64,000 bases of DNA from Streptomyces sp. ISL-43 (GCF_018614195.1 NZ_JAGGOT010000081.1:1-64000), one strand, 5' to 3'; counted from the first letter of the stretch, positions 8,493 through 17,700 are shown. Translations and numbers: made by a program. Notes: a model not told the origin generated them from the sequence alone.

Positions 8493-9203
8493 ATGGCTGC
8501 CCACACTTCCCACAGGCCTCGTGCGTCTCGCGCACGCCAGGCACCCCCCGTACCGCAGGAGTCCTACGCGCCCCATGCGCTCTACGGGTGCCACGAGCCC
8601 CACGAGCACTATGCGCCGTACGTAGCCCATGAGCCCTATCCCTCCCACGAACCGCAGGACTCCACCGGGATGCTGCGACGCCTCCTGAGTCCCGTCAATG
8701 CCCGGCTCGACGAGCACCTGCCCGCCGATCACAAGCTCAGCAAGGTCTACCGGGTCGGCGCCGGCCTGACCGGGCTGCTGCTGGTCGTCTTCGGGATCCT
8801 GGGGCTCATCGACCAGATCGGGTTCTTCGACACCGGTGGGGACACGGTGCTCGCCCTGAACACCAACGGCGCGCTGAGCGTCCTGTCGATCTGCATCGGC
8901 GGGCTGCTGTTCGCCGGGATGGTGATCGGCGGCAGTTTCGCCTCGACGCTCAACATCGTGCTGGGCCTGCTGTTCATCGCGAGCGGGTTCGTGAACCTCG
9001 CGCTGCTCGACACGCAGATGAACTTCCTGGCCTTCCACATCCCCAACGTGCTGTTCAGCTTCGTGGTGGGCGTGATGCTGATGTGGTTCGGGATGTACGG
9101 GCGGGTGGGCAGCGCCCTGCCGCACGACAACCCGTACTGGCGTGCCCGCCACCCCGAGCAGGCGGCTCGGGAGCAGCGGACCCTGTCCAGAGGGCGCGGC
9201 TGA
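8493..9203 (+). CDS. DUF4383 membrane protein with His/Tyr/Pro-rich N terminus
   Basis: The 236-residue protein has a soluble start rich in His, Tyr and Pro (short HEP/YAP-like repeats at about residues 20-50). Four membrane helices follow between about 85 and 210, arranged like the DUF4383 family, with a helix break at GFVNLALLD. The family has no known activity. GAGGAGG at 8481-8487 fixes the ATG at 8493. The His/Tyr-rich segment is longer and more repetitive than I expect for the family and may be a species-specific addition. It lies downstream of the coiled-coil gene in the same direction. Confidence 0.75.
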   Translation: MAAHTSHRPRASRARQAPPVPQESYAPHALYGCHEPHEHYAPYVAHEPYPSHEPQDSTGMLRRLLSPVNARLDEHLPADHKLSKVYRVGAGLTGLLLVVFGILGLIDQIGFFDTGGDTVLALNTNGALSVLSICIGGLLFAGMVIGGSFASTLNIVLGLLFIASGFVNLALLDTQMNFLAFHIPNVLFSFVVGVMLMWFGMYGRVGSALPHDNPYWRARHPEQAAREQRTLSRGRG

Positions 9204-9311
9204 CGGGCAGGCCCGGCCGACATCGCCCTGCGGGCAGTCCAGCCCGTCCCGGGGGCACGGGAGGGGCACGGGGATTCCGCATGGCCTCGGCCACTGCGTA
9301 GCCTGTACCTC

Positions 9312-9521
9312 ATGCCTCGTTACGAATACCGCTGCCGGACCTGCGACGACACCTTCGAGGTCAGCCGGCCCATGGCCGAGTCCTCCGCGCCCGCCGACTG
9401 TCCCGCCGGGCACGCCGACACCGTCAAGCTGCTCTCGGCCGTCGCCGTCGGCGGGACCAGCGCCGCCCCCGCGGCCCCTATGGGCGGCGGGGGCTGCTGT
9501 GGCGGAGGCGGCTGCGGCTGA
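9312..9521 (+). CDS. FmdB-type zinc ribbon protein
   Basis: This is a 69-residue protein with the FmdB start MPRYEYRCRTCDDTFEV. C8 and C11 form the first zinc knuckle, and C30 with H34 or a later Cys likely completes it. The C-terminal tail GGGGCCGGGGCG is typical of actinobacterial members. FmdB proteins are named after a putative regulator of amidase expression, but the biochemical role is unproven. It is a single gene, facing the O-methyltransferase gene. Confidence 0.88.
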   Translation: MPRYEYRCRTCDDTFEVSRPMAESSAPADCPAGHADTVKLLSAVAVGGTSAAPAAPMGGGGCCGGGGCG

Positions 9522-9532
9522 CGCCCAGCGAA

Positions 9533-9574
9533 TACCGCCTACCGCCTGCCGCCTAGCGCCTACCGCCTAGCGCT
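9533..9574. repeat. Six tandem 7-base units (TACCGCC-like)
   Basis: Six head-to-tail copies of TACCGCC, or variants with one to three changes, fill the space between the FmdB gene and the O-methyltransferase. They run over the latter's stop codon. It looks like a simple slippage repeat. Confidence 0.8.
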
Positions 9575-10226
9575 TGCGCGACAGGGTCAGGCCGTCCGAG
9601 ATCGCCAGCATCACGGACTCCATGCGGGTGTCCGCCGCGACGTGTTCGTTGTAGGCGCGGACGCCCGCCGCCGCGCCCGTCGCCGACTCGTCCAGCACCG
9701 TGCCGTGGTACAGCGTGTTGTCCGTGACGATCAGGCCGCCCGGACGCAGCCTCGGCACGAGCTCCTCCCAGTAGGCGATCTGGCTCTCCTTGTCCGCGTC
9801 CACGTACGCCATGTCGATGTGCGGCTCGGCCGGCATCGCGCGCAGCGTCCCCAGCGCGGGCGCGATCCGCAGCTCGATGCGGTCCGCGACGCCGGCCTTC
9901 GCCCAGGCCTCGCGGGCGTACGCCGTCCACTCCTCGGAGACGTCGCACGCGATGAGCCGCCCGTCCGCCGGCATGGCCTGCGCCATCGACAGCGAGGAGA
10001 AGCCGGTGAAGGTGCCGATCTCCACGATGTGCCGGGCGCCGGTCAGGCGGACCAGGAAGGCCAGCAGCGGCCCCTGCTCCTCCGCCGACTGCATGCCGGC
10101 CGAGTTCGGGAACACCTCGTAGGTCGTCGCCACGAGCCCCCGCTGGACCTCGTCCAGCGGGGGGTTGTGCGCCAGCATGTACCGGTAGAGCTCGTCAGTG
10201 ATCTTGGTGCTGTTGCCCTTGGTCAT
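9567..10226 (-). CDS. Class I SAM-dependent O-methyltransferase (family 3)
   Basis: The 219-residue protein has the metal-dependent O-methyltransferase layout. The SAM loop is VEIGTFTGFSSLSMA at about residues 68-82. The metal-binding Asp lies in YVDADKESQIAYWE, and a second metal or substrate segment in VTDNTLYHG. Such enzymes methylate catechol-like hydroxyls or small metabolites. Its ATG overlaps the TGA of the upstream HAD gene (10223-10226), so it is translated as the last gene of the Ter-linked metabolite operon. That suggests, by inference only, that it methylates the product of that pathway. Confidence 0.88.
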   Translation of the reverse strand: MTKGNSTKITDELYRYMLAHNPPLDEVQRGLVATTYEVFPNSAGMQSAEEQGPLLAFLVRLTGARHIVEIGTFTGFSSLSMAQAMPADGRLIACDVSEEWTAYAREAWAKAGVADRIELRIAPALGTLRAMPAEPHIDMAYVDADKESQIAYWEELVPRLRPGGLIVTDNTLYHGTVLDESATGAAAGVRAYNEHVAADTRMESVMLAISDGLTLSRKR

Positions 10227-11053
10227 GCGTCCAGTGTGCCGAGTCCGGCCACCTCGCGGGCGAATGCGCGCACGATCTCCTCACCCGCCAGCACACCCGA
10301 CTCCGCCAGCGCCGTGACGTGCGGCGCCGTCCAGCCGGCGTCGGCCAGCTCGCCGTGGCCCGGCTGCCAGCCCCGGTCCGCCGCGAGCAGCAGGTCAGCG
10401 TCCAGCAGCGAGTCCCCGGCGGCGAGCGTGGTCGTTGCTCCCGTACGCCGGGCCACCTCGCGCATCGCCGCGCTCTTGGTCAGCGGGCGCGGGACGGCGT
10501 AGATCTTCCGGCCCTGGAGGGAGACCGTCCAGCCGCGCGCCTCGGCCCACTCCGCCAGCGCCTTGATCCACTCCGAGGGGACCAGCGCCCGCTCCACGAC
10601 CAGGTAGGCGAACAGGTCCTCCGCCACCCGCGCCTTGCGCAGCCACGCCGGGTCCGACGTCGCGAGCAGGTGCCCGCGCACCTCCTCCAGCGGAGCGCAC
10701 TCCCGTTCCAGGCGCGCCGCGACCTGGCGCCGCCAGTCACGGTCCGGGACCCCGTCCACCAGCAGCTGGCCGCCGTTGGCGCAGATCGCGTACGCCGCCG
10801 GCCGGCCGGGGAAGCGGATGCGCTGGTACTGCTTGCGCGTACGGGTGGTGGTCGGGACGAACACGACCTCCGGGTCCGCGCACAGCGCCGCCAGCAGCCC
10901 CGCCGCCGTCTCCGTCATGTACGACAGCGGCTTGCTCTCGTGCACCTCGACGCACAGCAGCCGCGGGGCCACCGGGTCGGGCATGGTCAGGCCGAGCGCG
11001 GCCGCGGAGTAGATGAGCGTACGGTCGAGGTCACTGGCTACGAGGACGGTCAC
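10223..11053 (-). CDS. HAD-superfamily hydrolase of the Ter metabolite operon
   Basis: The 276-residue protein begins VTVLVASDLDRTL. The HAD nucleophile and acid/base pair is D8 and D10, and motif IV is probably AAGDSLLDADLLL near residue 215. The middle of the protein would be the cap domain. In the Ter-associated pathway described by comparative genomics, a HAD phosphatase acts with PRTase-like and lyase enzymes to make a nucleoside-like metabolite. The GTG start overlaps the stop of the PRTase-TRSP-StiP gene (GTGA, 11050-11053), and its own stop overlaps the next start. This indicates tight translational coupling. Confidence 0.88.
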   Translation of the reverse strand: MTVLVASDLDRTLIYSAAALGLTMPDPVAPRLLCVEVHESKPLSYMTETAAGLLAALCADPEVVFVPTTTRTRKQYQRIRFPGRPAAYAICANGGQLLVDGVPDRDWRRQVAARLERECAPLEEVRGHLLATSDPAWLRKARVAEDLFAYLVVERALVPSEWIKALAEWAEARGWTVSLQGRKIYAVPRPLTKSAAMREVARRTGATTTLAAGDSLLDADLLLAADRGWQPGHGELADAGWTAPHVTALAESGVLAGEEIVRAFAREVAGLGTLDA

Positions 11054-13569
11054 TTGGCGGACACAGCCTTTCCGTCGGCGCCCGTGGCGCCGCGCGTGAA
11101 GCGGGGGTGAATGAGGCCCACGCACGTGTACGGAAGCCCGTCGACCTCCTCCACCGGCACCCCGCGCTGCTGCGCGAGGAGTCGTACGTGGTCCAGGTCG
11201 GCCCCGGCGCCGCGCTGCGCGAGGATCTTCCACGGCACCCGGCGCAGCAGGACGCGCGTGGTCTCGCCGACGCCCGGCTTGACCAGGTTCACGTCGTGGA
11301 TGCCGTACTCCTCGCTGATCCGCTCCACCGCCGCCCAGCCCTCCCAGGTCGGCGTGCGGTCGGCCGCGAGGAGCTCCTTGACCTCGGCGTCCACGGCCTC
11401 GGCCACCTCCTCGAAGTGCGCGGCGACGGTGTCGACGAAGGCGACGGAGACGTCGGCTCCGGCGAGCTCCCGGTAGAACTTCGCGCCGTGGAAGTCGGCG
11501 GGCCCGACCAGGTCGGACCTCAGAACCGTACGTGAGACGAGTCCGGAGACGGTGGAATTGAGACAGGCCGACGGGATCAGGAAGTCCTCGCGCGTTCCGT
11601 AGGTCTCCACGCACGAGCCGGGGTCGGCGAGGACGACGATCTCCGGGTTGAAGCCCTCGAACTCGCCCAGGGCCTCGCGCAGCTCGCGCGTGATCGCGCC
11701 CTTGCCGGTCCACCCGTCGACGAAGACTATGTCGGCCGGATCGTGGTGGGCGGCCAGCCAGCGCAGCGCGTTGGCGTCGATGCCGCGGCCGCGCACGATG
11801 GAGACGGCGTAGTGCGGCAGGTCCAGACCGTGCCGGGCCTGCGCCCAGCGCCGCATCAGGACGCCGACCGGGGTGCCGGCGCGGGCCAGGGAGACGAGTA
11901 CGGGCGAGGGCGAGCGCTCGGCGAGGACCGTCTCGGTGACCACGGCGACCGCGCGGGCCATCCGGGCGGCGGAGGCGGCCAGCGCGCTCTGGTAGAGCTC
12001 CTGGTACTGCGGGGAGGGCTGGTACTCCACCGGCAGGGACTCGGCGTAGTGCGCGCCGCCCGCCTGGATGGCCTCCTCGCGCTCCTCGGTCGGGGCCTCC
12101 AGCTCGACGTCGGAGAAGTCCTGGAGCAGCCAGCCGACGTCCTCGGCGGGGTACGAGGAGAAGGCGGGCCCGCGCAGCGGCTCGCGCCGGGGCTCGGTCA
12201 TGGAGGGCTCCTGCGGTTCGGGGACGTACGACGGTATGACGGCCAGCAGGACACGGCCGGTATGCGGGGCGAGGGCCGAGAGGAGGCCGGTGCGGAGCTC
12301 GGGGGTGTCGCCGGCCGAGTCGACGACGGCGACGACGGCGTCGAAGCCGGCTCCCACTGTGCTGTAGACGTTGTAGGCGTACCTGTCTCCGGGGCCGTCC
12401 GCGGGGGCGTCGTGGGCCGGGAAGACGAGGCGGGTGCGGATCGCGTAGCCGGGGTCGTCGACGGCGAGCACCGGCGAGCGGGTGGTCGTGGAGAAGCGGA
12501 CCTCGGCCGCCGAGCCGGACTCCTCCAGGGCCTTCGCGAGGCACAGCGGGGCGTACATCAGCTCCTCGTTGCCGAGTACGAGGACCCGCGCGGGGGCCGC
12601 GCCGAGCGCGGCGGCGAGCCGGCGGGCCAGTGCCGGCAGCGCTGTCTCGAGCCGTTCGCGGTGCGCGGGGGTGAAGCCGTGCCGGGCCCCGTCCGGGACG
12701 CCGGCCGGCCAGTCGAGGGCTACGCGCACGGTCGGGTGCGGGTTGTCTGCCGGGGCTCCGCCCCGGACCCCGCCCCCGGAGGCCGGGACGGCCTCAGGAG
12801 CGCCCTGCGCCTCGTACTCCTCGACCAGCGCCTGGCCCTTGGCCAGGACCCCCTCCGGGAGGGAGACCGTGCCCGAGGCGAGGGAGATCAGGTCTATCCG
12901 GGCCCCCAGCTCGGCGGCGAAGGCGGTGAGCCGGTCGCGGTCGGCCGGCGAGCGCATGTCGACGAGGGCGACGACCACGTAGTGGCCGCGCGGGTGGCGG
13001 GCGTGCAGGTCGCCGATGGTGTTCAGGACGGTGTTGCCGGTGGAGAACTCGTCGTCGACCAGGACCAGCGGGCCGCAGCCCGCCAGCAGCTTCGGGTCCT
13101 CGGGGAGCAGCAGGTGCGAGGTGGCGTGCGAGTGGGCCTCCTCGAAGCCGCCCGCCGGCTCCACGCCGGGCACGGGGCGGCGGGTGGAGTGCAGGTACGG
13201 GGCGCGGCCCAGGCCGTCGGCGACGCAGTGGCCGAGCCCGGTCGCGGTCTCGGCGTAGCCGAGGACCACCGCCGAGGCGGCCTCCCGCTCGCCCAGCAGC
13301 TCCAGGACGCGCTCGCCGAGCCCGTACCCGGCGGCATACACGGCGGCCGGGGACTGCGGGACGTGCTTGCCCAGCACCTGCGAGACGAGCAGGTGCGCCC
13401 GCTTGGGGTTGCGCCGCAGCGCGAGCCCGAGCAGCTCTTCGAGCCTCGGTCCGCCGGTCCCGGTCCCCGCTCCCTCCTCCAGGCTGACGCCCAGCCGGTC
13501 CGCGACCCAGGTTCCCGACCACACCGCTTCGATCTTCTTGCCCTTCCTCGCAGTCAACGGCCCGCTCAC
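11050..13569 (-). CDS. PRTase-TRSP-StiP fused protein of the Ter metabolite pathway
   Basis: One uninterrupted frame of 839 residues joins parts that I expect as separate genes. Residues 1-270 are a PRTase_2-type phosphoribosyltransferase with PRPP loop VDDEFSTGNT (171-180). Residues of about 285-455 are the TRSP domain, including its name motif TTTRSPVLAVD. Residues 457-839 are a StiP/PRTase_1 domain with DIVFVDGWTGKGAI. An ATG at 12201 with AGGAG six bases upstream lies exactly at the StiP start, so a separate StiP may also be made from within. The GTG at 13569 overlaps the stop of the lyase gene. The proteins are predicted to build a ribosyl-linked stress metabolite in the cytosol; the substrates are unknown. 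Confidence 0.82.
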   Translation of the reverse strand: MSGPLTARKGKKIEAVWSGTWVADRLGVSLEEGAGTGTGGPRLEELLGLALRRNPKRAHLLVSQVLGKHVPQSPAAVYAAGYGLGERVLELLGEREAASAVVLGYAETATGLGHCVADGLGRAPYLHSTRRPVPGVEPAGGFEEAHSHATSHLLLPEDPKLLAGCGPLVLVDDEFSTGNTVLNTIGDLHARHPRGHYVVVALVDMRSPADRDRLTAFAAELGARIDLISLASGTVSLPEGVLAKGQALVEEYEAQGAPEAVPASGGGVRGGAPADNPHPTVRVALDWPAGVPDGARHGFTPAHRERLETALPALARRLAAALGAAPARVLVLGNEELMYAPLCLAKALEESGSAAEVRFSTTTRSPVLAVDDPGYAIRTRLVFPAHDAPADGPGDRYAYNVYSTVGAGFDAVVAVVDSAGDTPELRTGLLSALAPHTGRVLLAVIPSYVPEPQEPSMTEPRREPLRGPAFSSYPAEDVGWLLQDFSDVELEAPTEEREEAIQAGGAHYAESLPVEYQPSPQYQELYQSALAASAARMARAVAVVTETVLAERSPSPVLVSLARAGTPVGVLMRRWAQARHGLDLPHYAVSIVRGRGIDANALRWLAAHHDPADIVFVDGWTGKGAITRELREALGEFEGFNPEIVVLADPGSCVETYGTREDFLIPSACLNSTVSGLVSRTVLRSDLVGPADFHGAKFYRELAGADVSVAFVDTVAAHFEEVAEAVDAEVKELLAADRTPTWEGWAAVERISEEYGIHDVNLVKPGVGETTRVLLRRVPWKILAQRGAGADLDHVRLLAQQRGVPVEEVDGLPYTCVGLIHPRFTRGATGADGKAVSAK

Positions 13570-14732
13570 ACCTGGAGCCCGGCCGTGAGGAGATCGACGA
13601 AGCCGACCTCCTCCTTCGCCACACCGAAGACCTCCGCGCGCAGCATGGTGCGCTCGGCCCAGGCCCGGTGGGGCTTCACCTCGTTCATCTTGTTCGTGTA
13701 GGCGGAACGCATCACTCCGCCACCGCCGCGCTCGGGGCGCAGGATGTCTTGAGCATCGCTGAACTCTTCGTGCGAGACCACCGAGAGCGCGTGGACGGGG
13801 GTGACGTGGGCGGGGTGGATGCAGGTCTTGCCCAGCAGCCCGTTGGCCCGGTCGAGCTCGATCTCGCGCAGCAGTCCGTCCAGGTCGTGCTCGATCAGCG
13901 CGGTGCGCAGCTCCTCGACGCCCTCCTCCAAGAAGGGGCTGCGGCGCAGCTGCGGCTTGAAGAGGCGCTGCTGGCTGCGGAAGTACTCCCACACCGGGCC
14001 GGTGACCGTGAAGCCGGTGCCGTCGGCGCGGCTGAGCACGTTGACCACGTCGGCGATCACGCCGGCGACGATCTGGACGTCGTAGGCGGTCATGTCGGGG
14101 GTGCGGCGCAGTCCGTACGCGGAGCAGAAGTCGGTCACGCCGAGCCGCAGCGCGAGCACCCGCTCGCGGTACTTGTTGACCGTGCGGGAGATCCCGGCGA
14201 GGGCCTCGACGCGGGTCTCCAGGTGGAGCAGCTCGGGGGTCTCCAGGACGGGCATGGCGTAGAGCCGGGGCTGTCCGCTCGCCGCTTCCGCCTGCGCGAC
14301 GGCCTCGAGGAAGGCGATACCGCGATTCTCGGTGAATTTCGGGAGTACGAATCCGGCCAGCCGCGACGCCGTGCCGCCGAGCCGGTGCACGAGATCGGGA
14401 ATCTGTTCGGGCGTGCGGACGCGGATGAAGAGCAGCGGGAGCTCGGCGGGGTCCTCGTCGAGGGCGGCGAACTGCCGGACGAGGTTCTCCTCGCCCCCCA
14501 CGACATCGGAGTCGCTGATGGAATCCTCCAGGCAGAGCACCATGGAGACGACCCCGCGGCCGGCCTGCTTGCGGATGTCGCGCGCGAGCTGGGTCCGGGT
14601 GGCCGGGCTGTAGAGCGTGGCCCCCAGGGCGGCCGCGAGCGTGCGTGCGGGGGAGGCGGCGGTGAATTCGGCCGGCTCCTGGTGGAAGAGGTCCTTGCGG
14701 ACGGTGGGCGATATGTGCCCGAAGTGACGCAT
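13566..14732 (-). CDS. HpcH/HpaI-type C-C bond lyase of the Ter metabolite operon
   Basis: The 388-residue protein is of the citrate-lyase-beta/HpcH TIM-barrel type. It shows an early LYSPATR segment, VSMVLCLEDSI (metal/substrate strand with Glu and Asp), LFIRVRTPEQI, YAMPVLETPE and KTCIHPAHV. This divergent branch is the C-C bond lyase repeatedly found with Ter, PRTase and HAD genes. It is the first gene of a minus-strand operon and overlaps the next gene by 4 bases. The 184-base gap to the divergent TerD gene must hold both promoters; a GTACGTAC palindrome lies there near 14786. Confidence 0.87.
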   Translation of the reverse strand: MRHFGHISPTVRKDLFHQEPAEFTAASPARTLAAALGATLYSPATRTQLARDIRKQAGRGVVSMVLCLEDSISDSDVVGGEENLVRQFAALDEDPAELPLLFIRVRTPEQIPDLVHRLGGTASRLAGFVLPKFTENRGIAFLEAVAQAEAASGQPRLYAMPVLETPELLHLETRVEALAGISRTVNKYRERVLALRLGVTDFCSAYGLRRTPDMTAYDVQIVAGVIADVVNVLSRADGTGFTVTGPVWEYFRSQQRLFKPQLRRSPFLEEGVEELRTALIEHDLDGLLREIELDRANGLLGKTCIHPAHVTPVHALSVVSHEEFSDAQDILRPERGGGGVMRSAYTNKMNEVKPHRAWAERTMLRAEVFGVAKEEVGFVDLLTAGLQV

Positions 14733-14916
14733 GTGCTTCCCCCGTACTGCCTCGGCGGCCCAACTGGCGTGGCCGGTAATAGTACGTACGAATGAGATTC
14801 AAGAGTTCCTCAAGCACATGAAATCGAGGTAACCCTCTTGCACCATGCCCAGGACTCGCTGCGGGGACAAGGTCTGCGGGGGGCCGCATTGTCCCGGTCG
14901 TGCCCGGGAGTGCAGG

Positions 14917-15654
14917 ATGACCGTCATGACGCACGCGATGCAGAAGGGCTCGAACATCCCGGTGACCGCCGTGGCGGTCCGGGCGGTGCTGCGCTGGACC
15001 GGTGGGACCGATGTGCCGGACGTGGACGCCTCCGCGCTGCTCGTGGGCCCGGACGGGCGGGTGCGCTCGGACGAGGACTTCGTCTTCTACAACCAGCCCC
15101 GGCACCCCTCGGGGGCCGTCTGGCGGCTCGGCAAGAAGCAGCTCGGCGACGGCGTCACCGACGCCGTCCAGGCGGACCTGCGGGCCGTCACCCCGGCCGT
15201 GGACCGGATCCTCGTCGTCGCCTCCGCCGAGGACGTTCCCTTCCGACGGGTCCGTGACCTGCGGATCCTGCTCTACGACGCCACCGCGACCGGCGGCTCC
15301 GAACCGCTGGCCTTCTTCGACGTGCGGCCCGAGACGGGCGCCGAGACTGCGCTGATCTGTGGCGAGCTGTACCGGCGGGGCGAGGGGTGGAAGTTCCGCG
15401 CACTGGGCGAGGGCTACTCCGACGGGCTGGTCGGACTGGCCACCGATCACGGGATCTCCGTGGACGAGAGCGCCCCCGACGCCGCGGCCGCGGCTCCCGC
15501 CCCGGTGGCGCCCGCGCCGCCCACGCAGGCTCCGCCGGACGCGCAGCCCGCGTACGGGTACCCGCAGCCGGTGTCACCCGTTCCGGTGCCGGCTCCGGGC
15601 GGGGATCCGGCATTCCGGATGCCGGCGCAAGGGCCGCAGTTCATCCGCCGCTGA
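14917..15654 (+). CDS. TerD-family protein with Pro-rich tail
   Basis: The first 180 residues form a TerD fold, with DVDASALLVGPDGRV and DFVFYNQPRHPSG in the usual order. It ends with GELYRRGEGWKFRALGEGY. Acidic residues of the calcium-binding turn are only partly kept. A 65-residue tail rich in Pro, Ala and Gln follows, which could be a flexible linker. The ATG at 14917 has GGGAG about 7 bases before it, and upstream codons look non-coding. It is transcribed away from the metabolite operon and is likely part of the same stress regulon. Confidence 0.85.
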   Translation: MTVMTHAMQKGSNIPVTAVAVRAVLRWTGGTDVPDVDASALLVGPDGRVRSDEDFVFYNQPRHPSGAVWRLGKKQLGDGVTDAVQADLRAVTPAVDRILVVASAEDVPFRRVRDLRILLYDATATGGSEPLAFFDVRPETGAETALICGELYRRGEGWKFRALGEGYSDGLVGLATDHGISVDESAPDAAAAAPAPVAPAPPTQAPPDAQPAYGYPQPVSPVPVPAPGGDPAFRMPAQGPQFIRR

Positions 15655-15703
15655 GTGCCTGCGCCGCGAGCGCTCGCGCGGTGAGCGCTCGCGCGCCGGG
15701 CGC

Positions 15704-16444
15704 TCACGCCTTCGTCTTGTAGCCCCGGCCCCACTGGAGGCCCCAGCCGTACAGGCGGTCGAGCTCGGCCTGGAACCCGTAGACGAATTTCACCTCGCGG
15801 CGCACGATCAGCTCACCCTTGACGTTCTCCAGGGAGACGACCGCGCAGGAGCGGGCCTGCGGGTGGCGCTCCTCCAGCGGGATCTCGATGCGCGGCCCGG
15901 TGATCGGGTAGAGGGTCACCAGGGCGTGCGTCCGGTCGAAGGCCGGGGTCTGGTCGTAGATGTAGACGAAGACCAGCAGCCGCTTGATGTCCTCGGCGTG
16001 GTCGAGGTTGACGAAGATCGTCTCGCCCGAGGGCGCCCCGAACCGGTCGTCGCCGCTCAGCTTCACGTAGGGCGGGCTGTTGATGTCGCCGTGCAGGTTG
16101 CCCAGCGGCTGGACGACACCCCGGGTACCGTCGGTCAGCTCGTAGAGGCAGCCGATGTCGAGGTCGACATTGACCATGCCCTGGGTGTGCGCCTGCACCA
16201 TGTCGGGCTTGAACAGCTTGAACGGATGCCGGAAGAGCTGCCCGCTCTGGCCGGCGGCGCGGCCGCCTATGTCCGAGGTGCGCATCCGCCAGGAGAGGTT
16301 GACGCGCAGATTGCCGTGCACCGCCCCCTGTTTGGTGAGCGACACCGTCGGTTGGCGTTTGGTCAGCTCGATGGCGTTCGACGAGGCGCTGCCCGACTGG
16401 AACTGCACCCCGCGGCTGCCCCTGATGCCGTCGAAGAATCCCAT
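15704..16444 (-). CDS. TerA-like / TerD-superfamily tellurium resistance protein
   Basis: The 246-residue protein begins MGFFDGIRG. It has a lysine/threonine-rich linker, then a TerD-superfamily beta-sandwich with VNVDLDIGCLYELTDG and IFVNLDHAEDIKRLLVFVYIY. The final YGFQAELDRLYGWGLQWG is typical of TerA-like members in Streptomyces. These proteins are cytosolic or membrane-associated and bind calcium in better-known relatives. It lies 115 bases after the DUF475/TerC gene in the same direction, so the two could share a transcript. Confidence 0.85.
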   Translation of the reverse strand: MGFFDGIRGSRGVQFQSGSASSNAIELTKRQPTVSLTKQGAVHGNLRVNLSWRMRTSDIGGRAAGQSGQLFRHPFKLFKPDMVQAHTQGMVNVDLDIGCLYELTDGTRGVVQPLGNLHGDINSPPYVKLSGDDRFGAPSGETIFVNLDHAEDIKRLLVFVYIYDQTPAFDRTHALVTLYPITGPRIEIPLEERHPQARSCAVVSLENVKGELIVRREVKFVYGFQAELDRLYGWGLQWGRGYKTKA

Positions 16445-16559
16445 CCCCTCAACCCCCCTGATCCCTGGTTCCCTGCCGGCGTACGGAAGCGGGGCGGCCC
16501 GGTGGGTCCGTGGACCCCCGGACCGCCCCGCACTTGAGCGTTCCGCATTACCGCCGTGA

Positions 16560-17675
16560 TCATGCCTCGGCGGTGGAACCCTCCAGCTCCAGGCGCTTGT
16601 TGCGGCGCACCGAGGACCAGAAGGACCAGGCGATGAGCAGCACGCCGACGAGGCCGGTGATGACCTCGTGGATCTCGTACTGGATGGTGACGAGCAGGAT
16701 GACGGCGAGGGCGCCGATGGCGTAGTGCGCGCCGTGCTCCAGGTAGACGTAGTCGTCGAGGGTGCCCTGGCGGACCAGGTAGACCGTGAGCGACCGGACG
16801 TACATGGCACCGATGCCGAGGCCGAGGGCCATGAGCACGATGTCGTTGGTGATGGCGAAGGCGCCGATGACCCCGTCGAAGGAGAAGGAGGCGTCGAGGA
16901 CTTCGAGGTAGAGGAACATGAAGAACGCGGCCTTGCCGGCCATGGCCACGGCCGAGACCGGCTTGCCGGACTTCTTGGCCGCTTCCTCCGCCTCGTGCTC
17001 GGCCTCTTCCTCTTCCTCGAGCTTGTTCTCGAAGTAGCCGGAGAGACCGCCGACGATCATGTACGTGATCAGGCCGAGGACGCCGGAGACCAGGACGGTC
17101 TGGGCCTTGTCCACGTGGGTGCCGCCGTGCTGGTGGGCGTGGGCGGCGAAGGTCATCGAGGTGACGACCAGGACGATCAGCGCGATGCACGCGGACAGCA
17201 TGTCGATCTTGCCGAGCTTGGCGAGCGGACGCTCGAGCCAGGCGAGCCACTTGATGTCGCGGTCCTCGAAAATGAAGTCGAGGAAGATCATCAGGAGGAA
17301 CATGCCGCCGAAGGCGGCGATGGACGGGTGAGCGTCCGTGACGAGCTGCTTGTACATGTCCTTGTCGGTCATGGCCAGATCGACGGCCTCGATGGGCCCG
17401 ATCTTGGCGCTGATCGCGACGATCACGACGGGGAAGACCAGTCGCATGCCGAAGACCGCGATGAGCACACCGACCGTGAGGAAGATCTTCTGCCAGAAGG
17501 CATTCATCTTCTTCAGGATTCCGGCATTGACCACCGCGTTGTCGAACGACAGCGAGATCTCAAGGATCGACAGGATCGCGACGATCCCGAAAGCCTGCCA
17601 CCCCCCGTAGAACACCGCTGCGACCAGACCGAGCGCAGTGACTGCGAACGACCAGCCGAAGGTTTTGAGAACCAC
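16560..17675 (-). CDS. terC: DUF475/TerC-family integral membrane protein
   Basis: The product is about 371 residues with 9 or so membrane helices. It has the TerC-type motif LEISLSFDNAVVNAGIL early and its echo LEVLDASFSFDGVIGAFA late, whose acidic residues are thought to bind metal ions. A charged cytoplasmic loop (EEEEEAEHEAEEAAKK) separates the halves. The GTG at 17675 is preferred because the conserved family start is VVLKTFGWSFAVT and a GGGG site precedes it. An ATG at 17711 would overlap the upstream TerD gene. It probably acts with the neighbouring TerD and TerA proteins in metal or envelope stress. Confidence 0.88.
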   Translation of the reverse strand: MVLKTFGWSFAVTALGLVAAVFYGGWQAFGIVAILSILEISLSFDNAVVNAGILKKMNAFWQKIFLTVGVLIAVFGMRLVFPVVIVAISAKIGPIEAVDLAMTDKDMYKQLVTDAHPSIAAFGGMFLLMIFLDFIFEDRDIKWLAWLERPLAKLGKIDMLSACIALIVLVVTSMTFAAHAHQHGGTHVDKAQTVLVSGVLGLITYMIVGGLSGYFENKLEEEEEAEHEAEEAAKKSGKPVSAVAMAGKAAFFMFLYLEVLDASFSFDGVIGAFAITNDIVLMALGLGIGAMYVRSLTVYLVRQGTLDDYVYLEHGAHYAIGALAVILLVTIQYEIHEVITGLVGVLLIAWSFWSSVRRNKRLELEGSTAEA

Positions 17676-17700
17676 TGGCACCCCATCGTGTTGTACGGCT

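Noticed and set aside
13570..15450. N-terminal extension of the PRTase-TRSP-StiP frame to 1466 residues
   Set aside because: This part overlaps the lyase gene and the divergent promoter in other frames and has no domain; the GTG at 13569 fits operon coupling.
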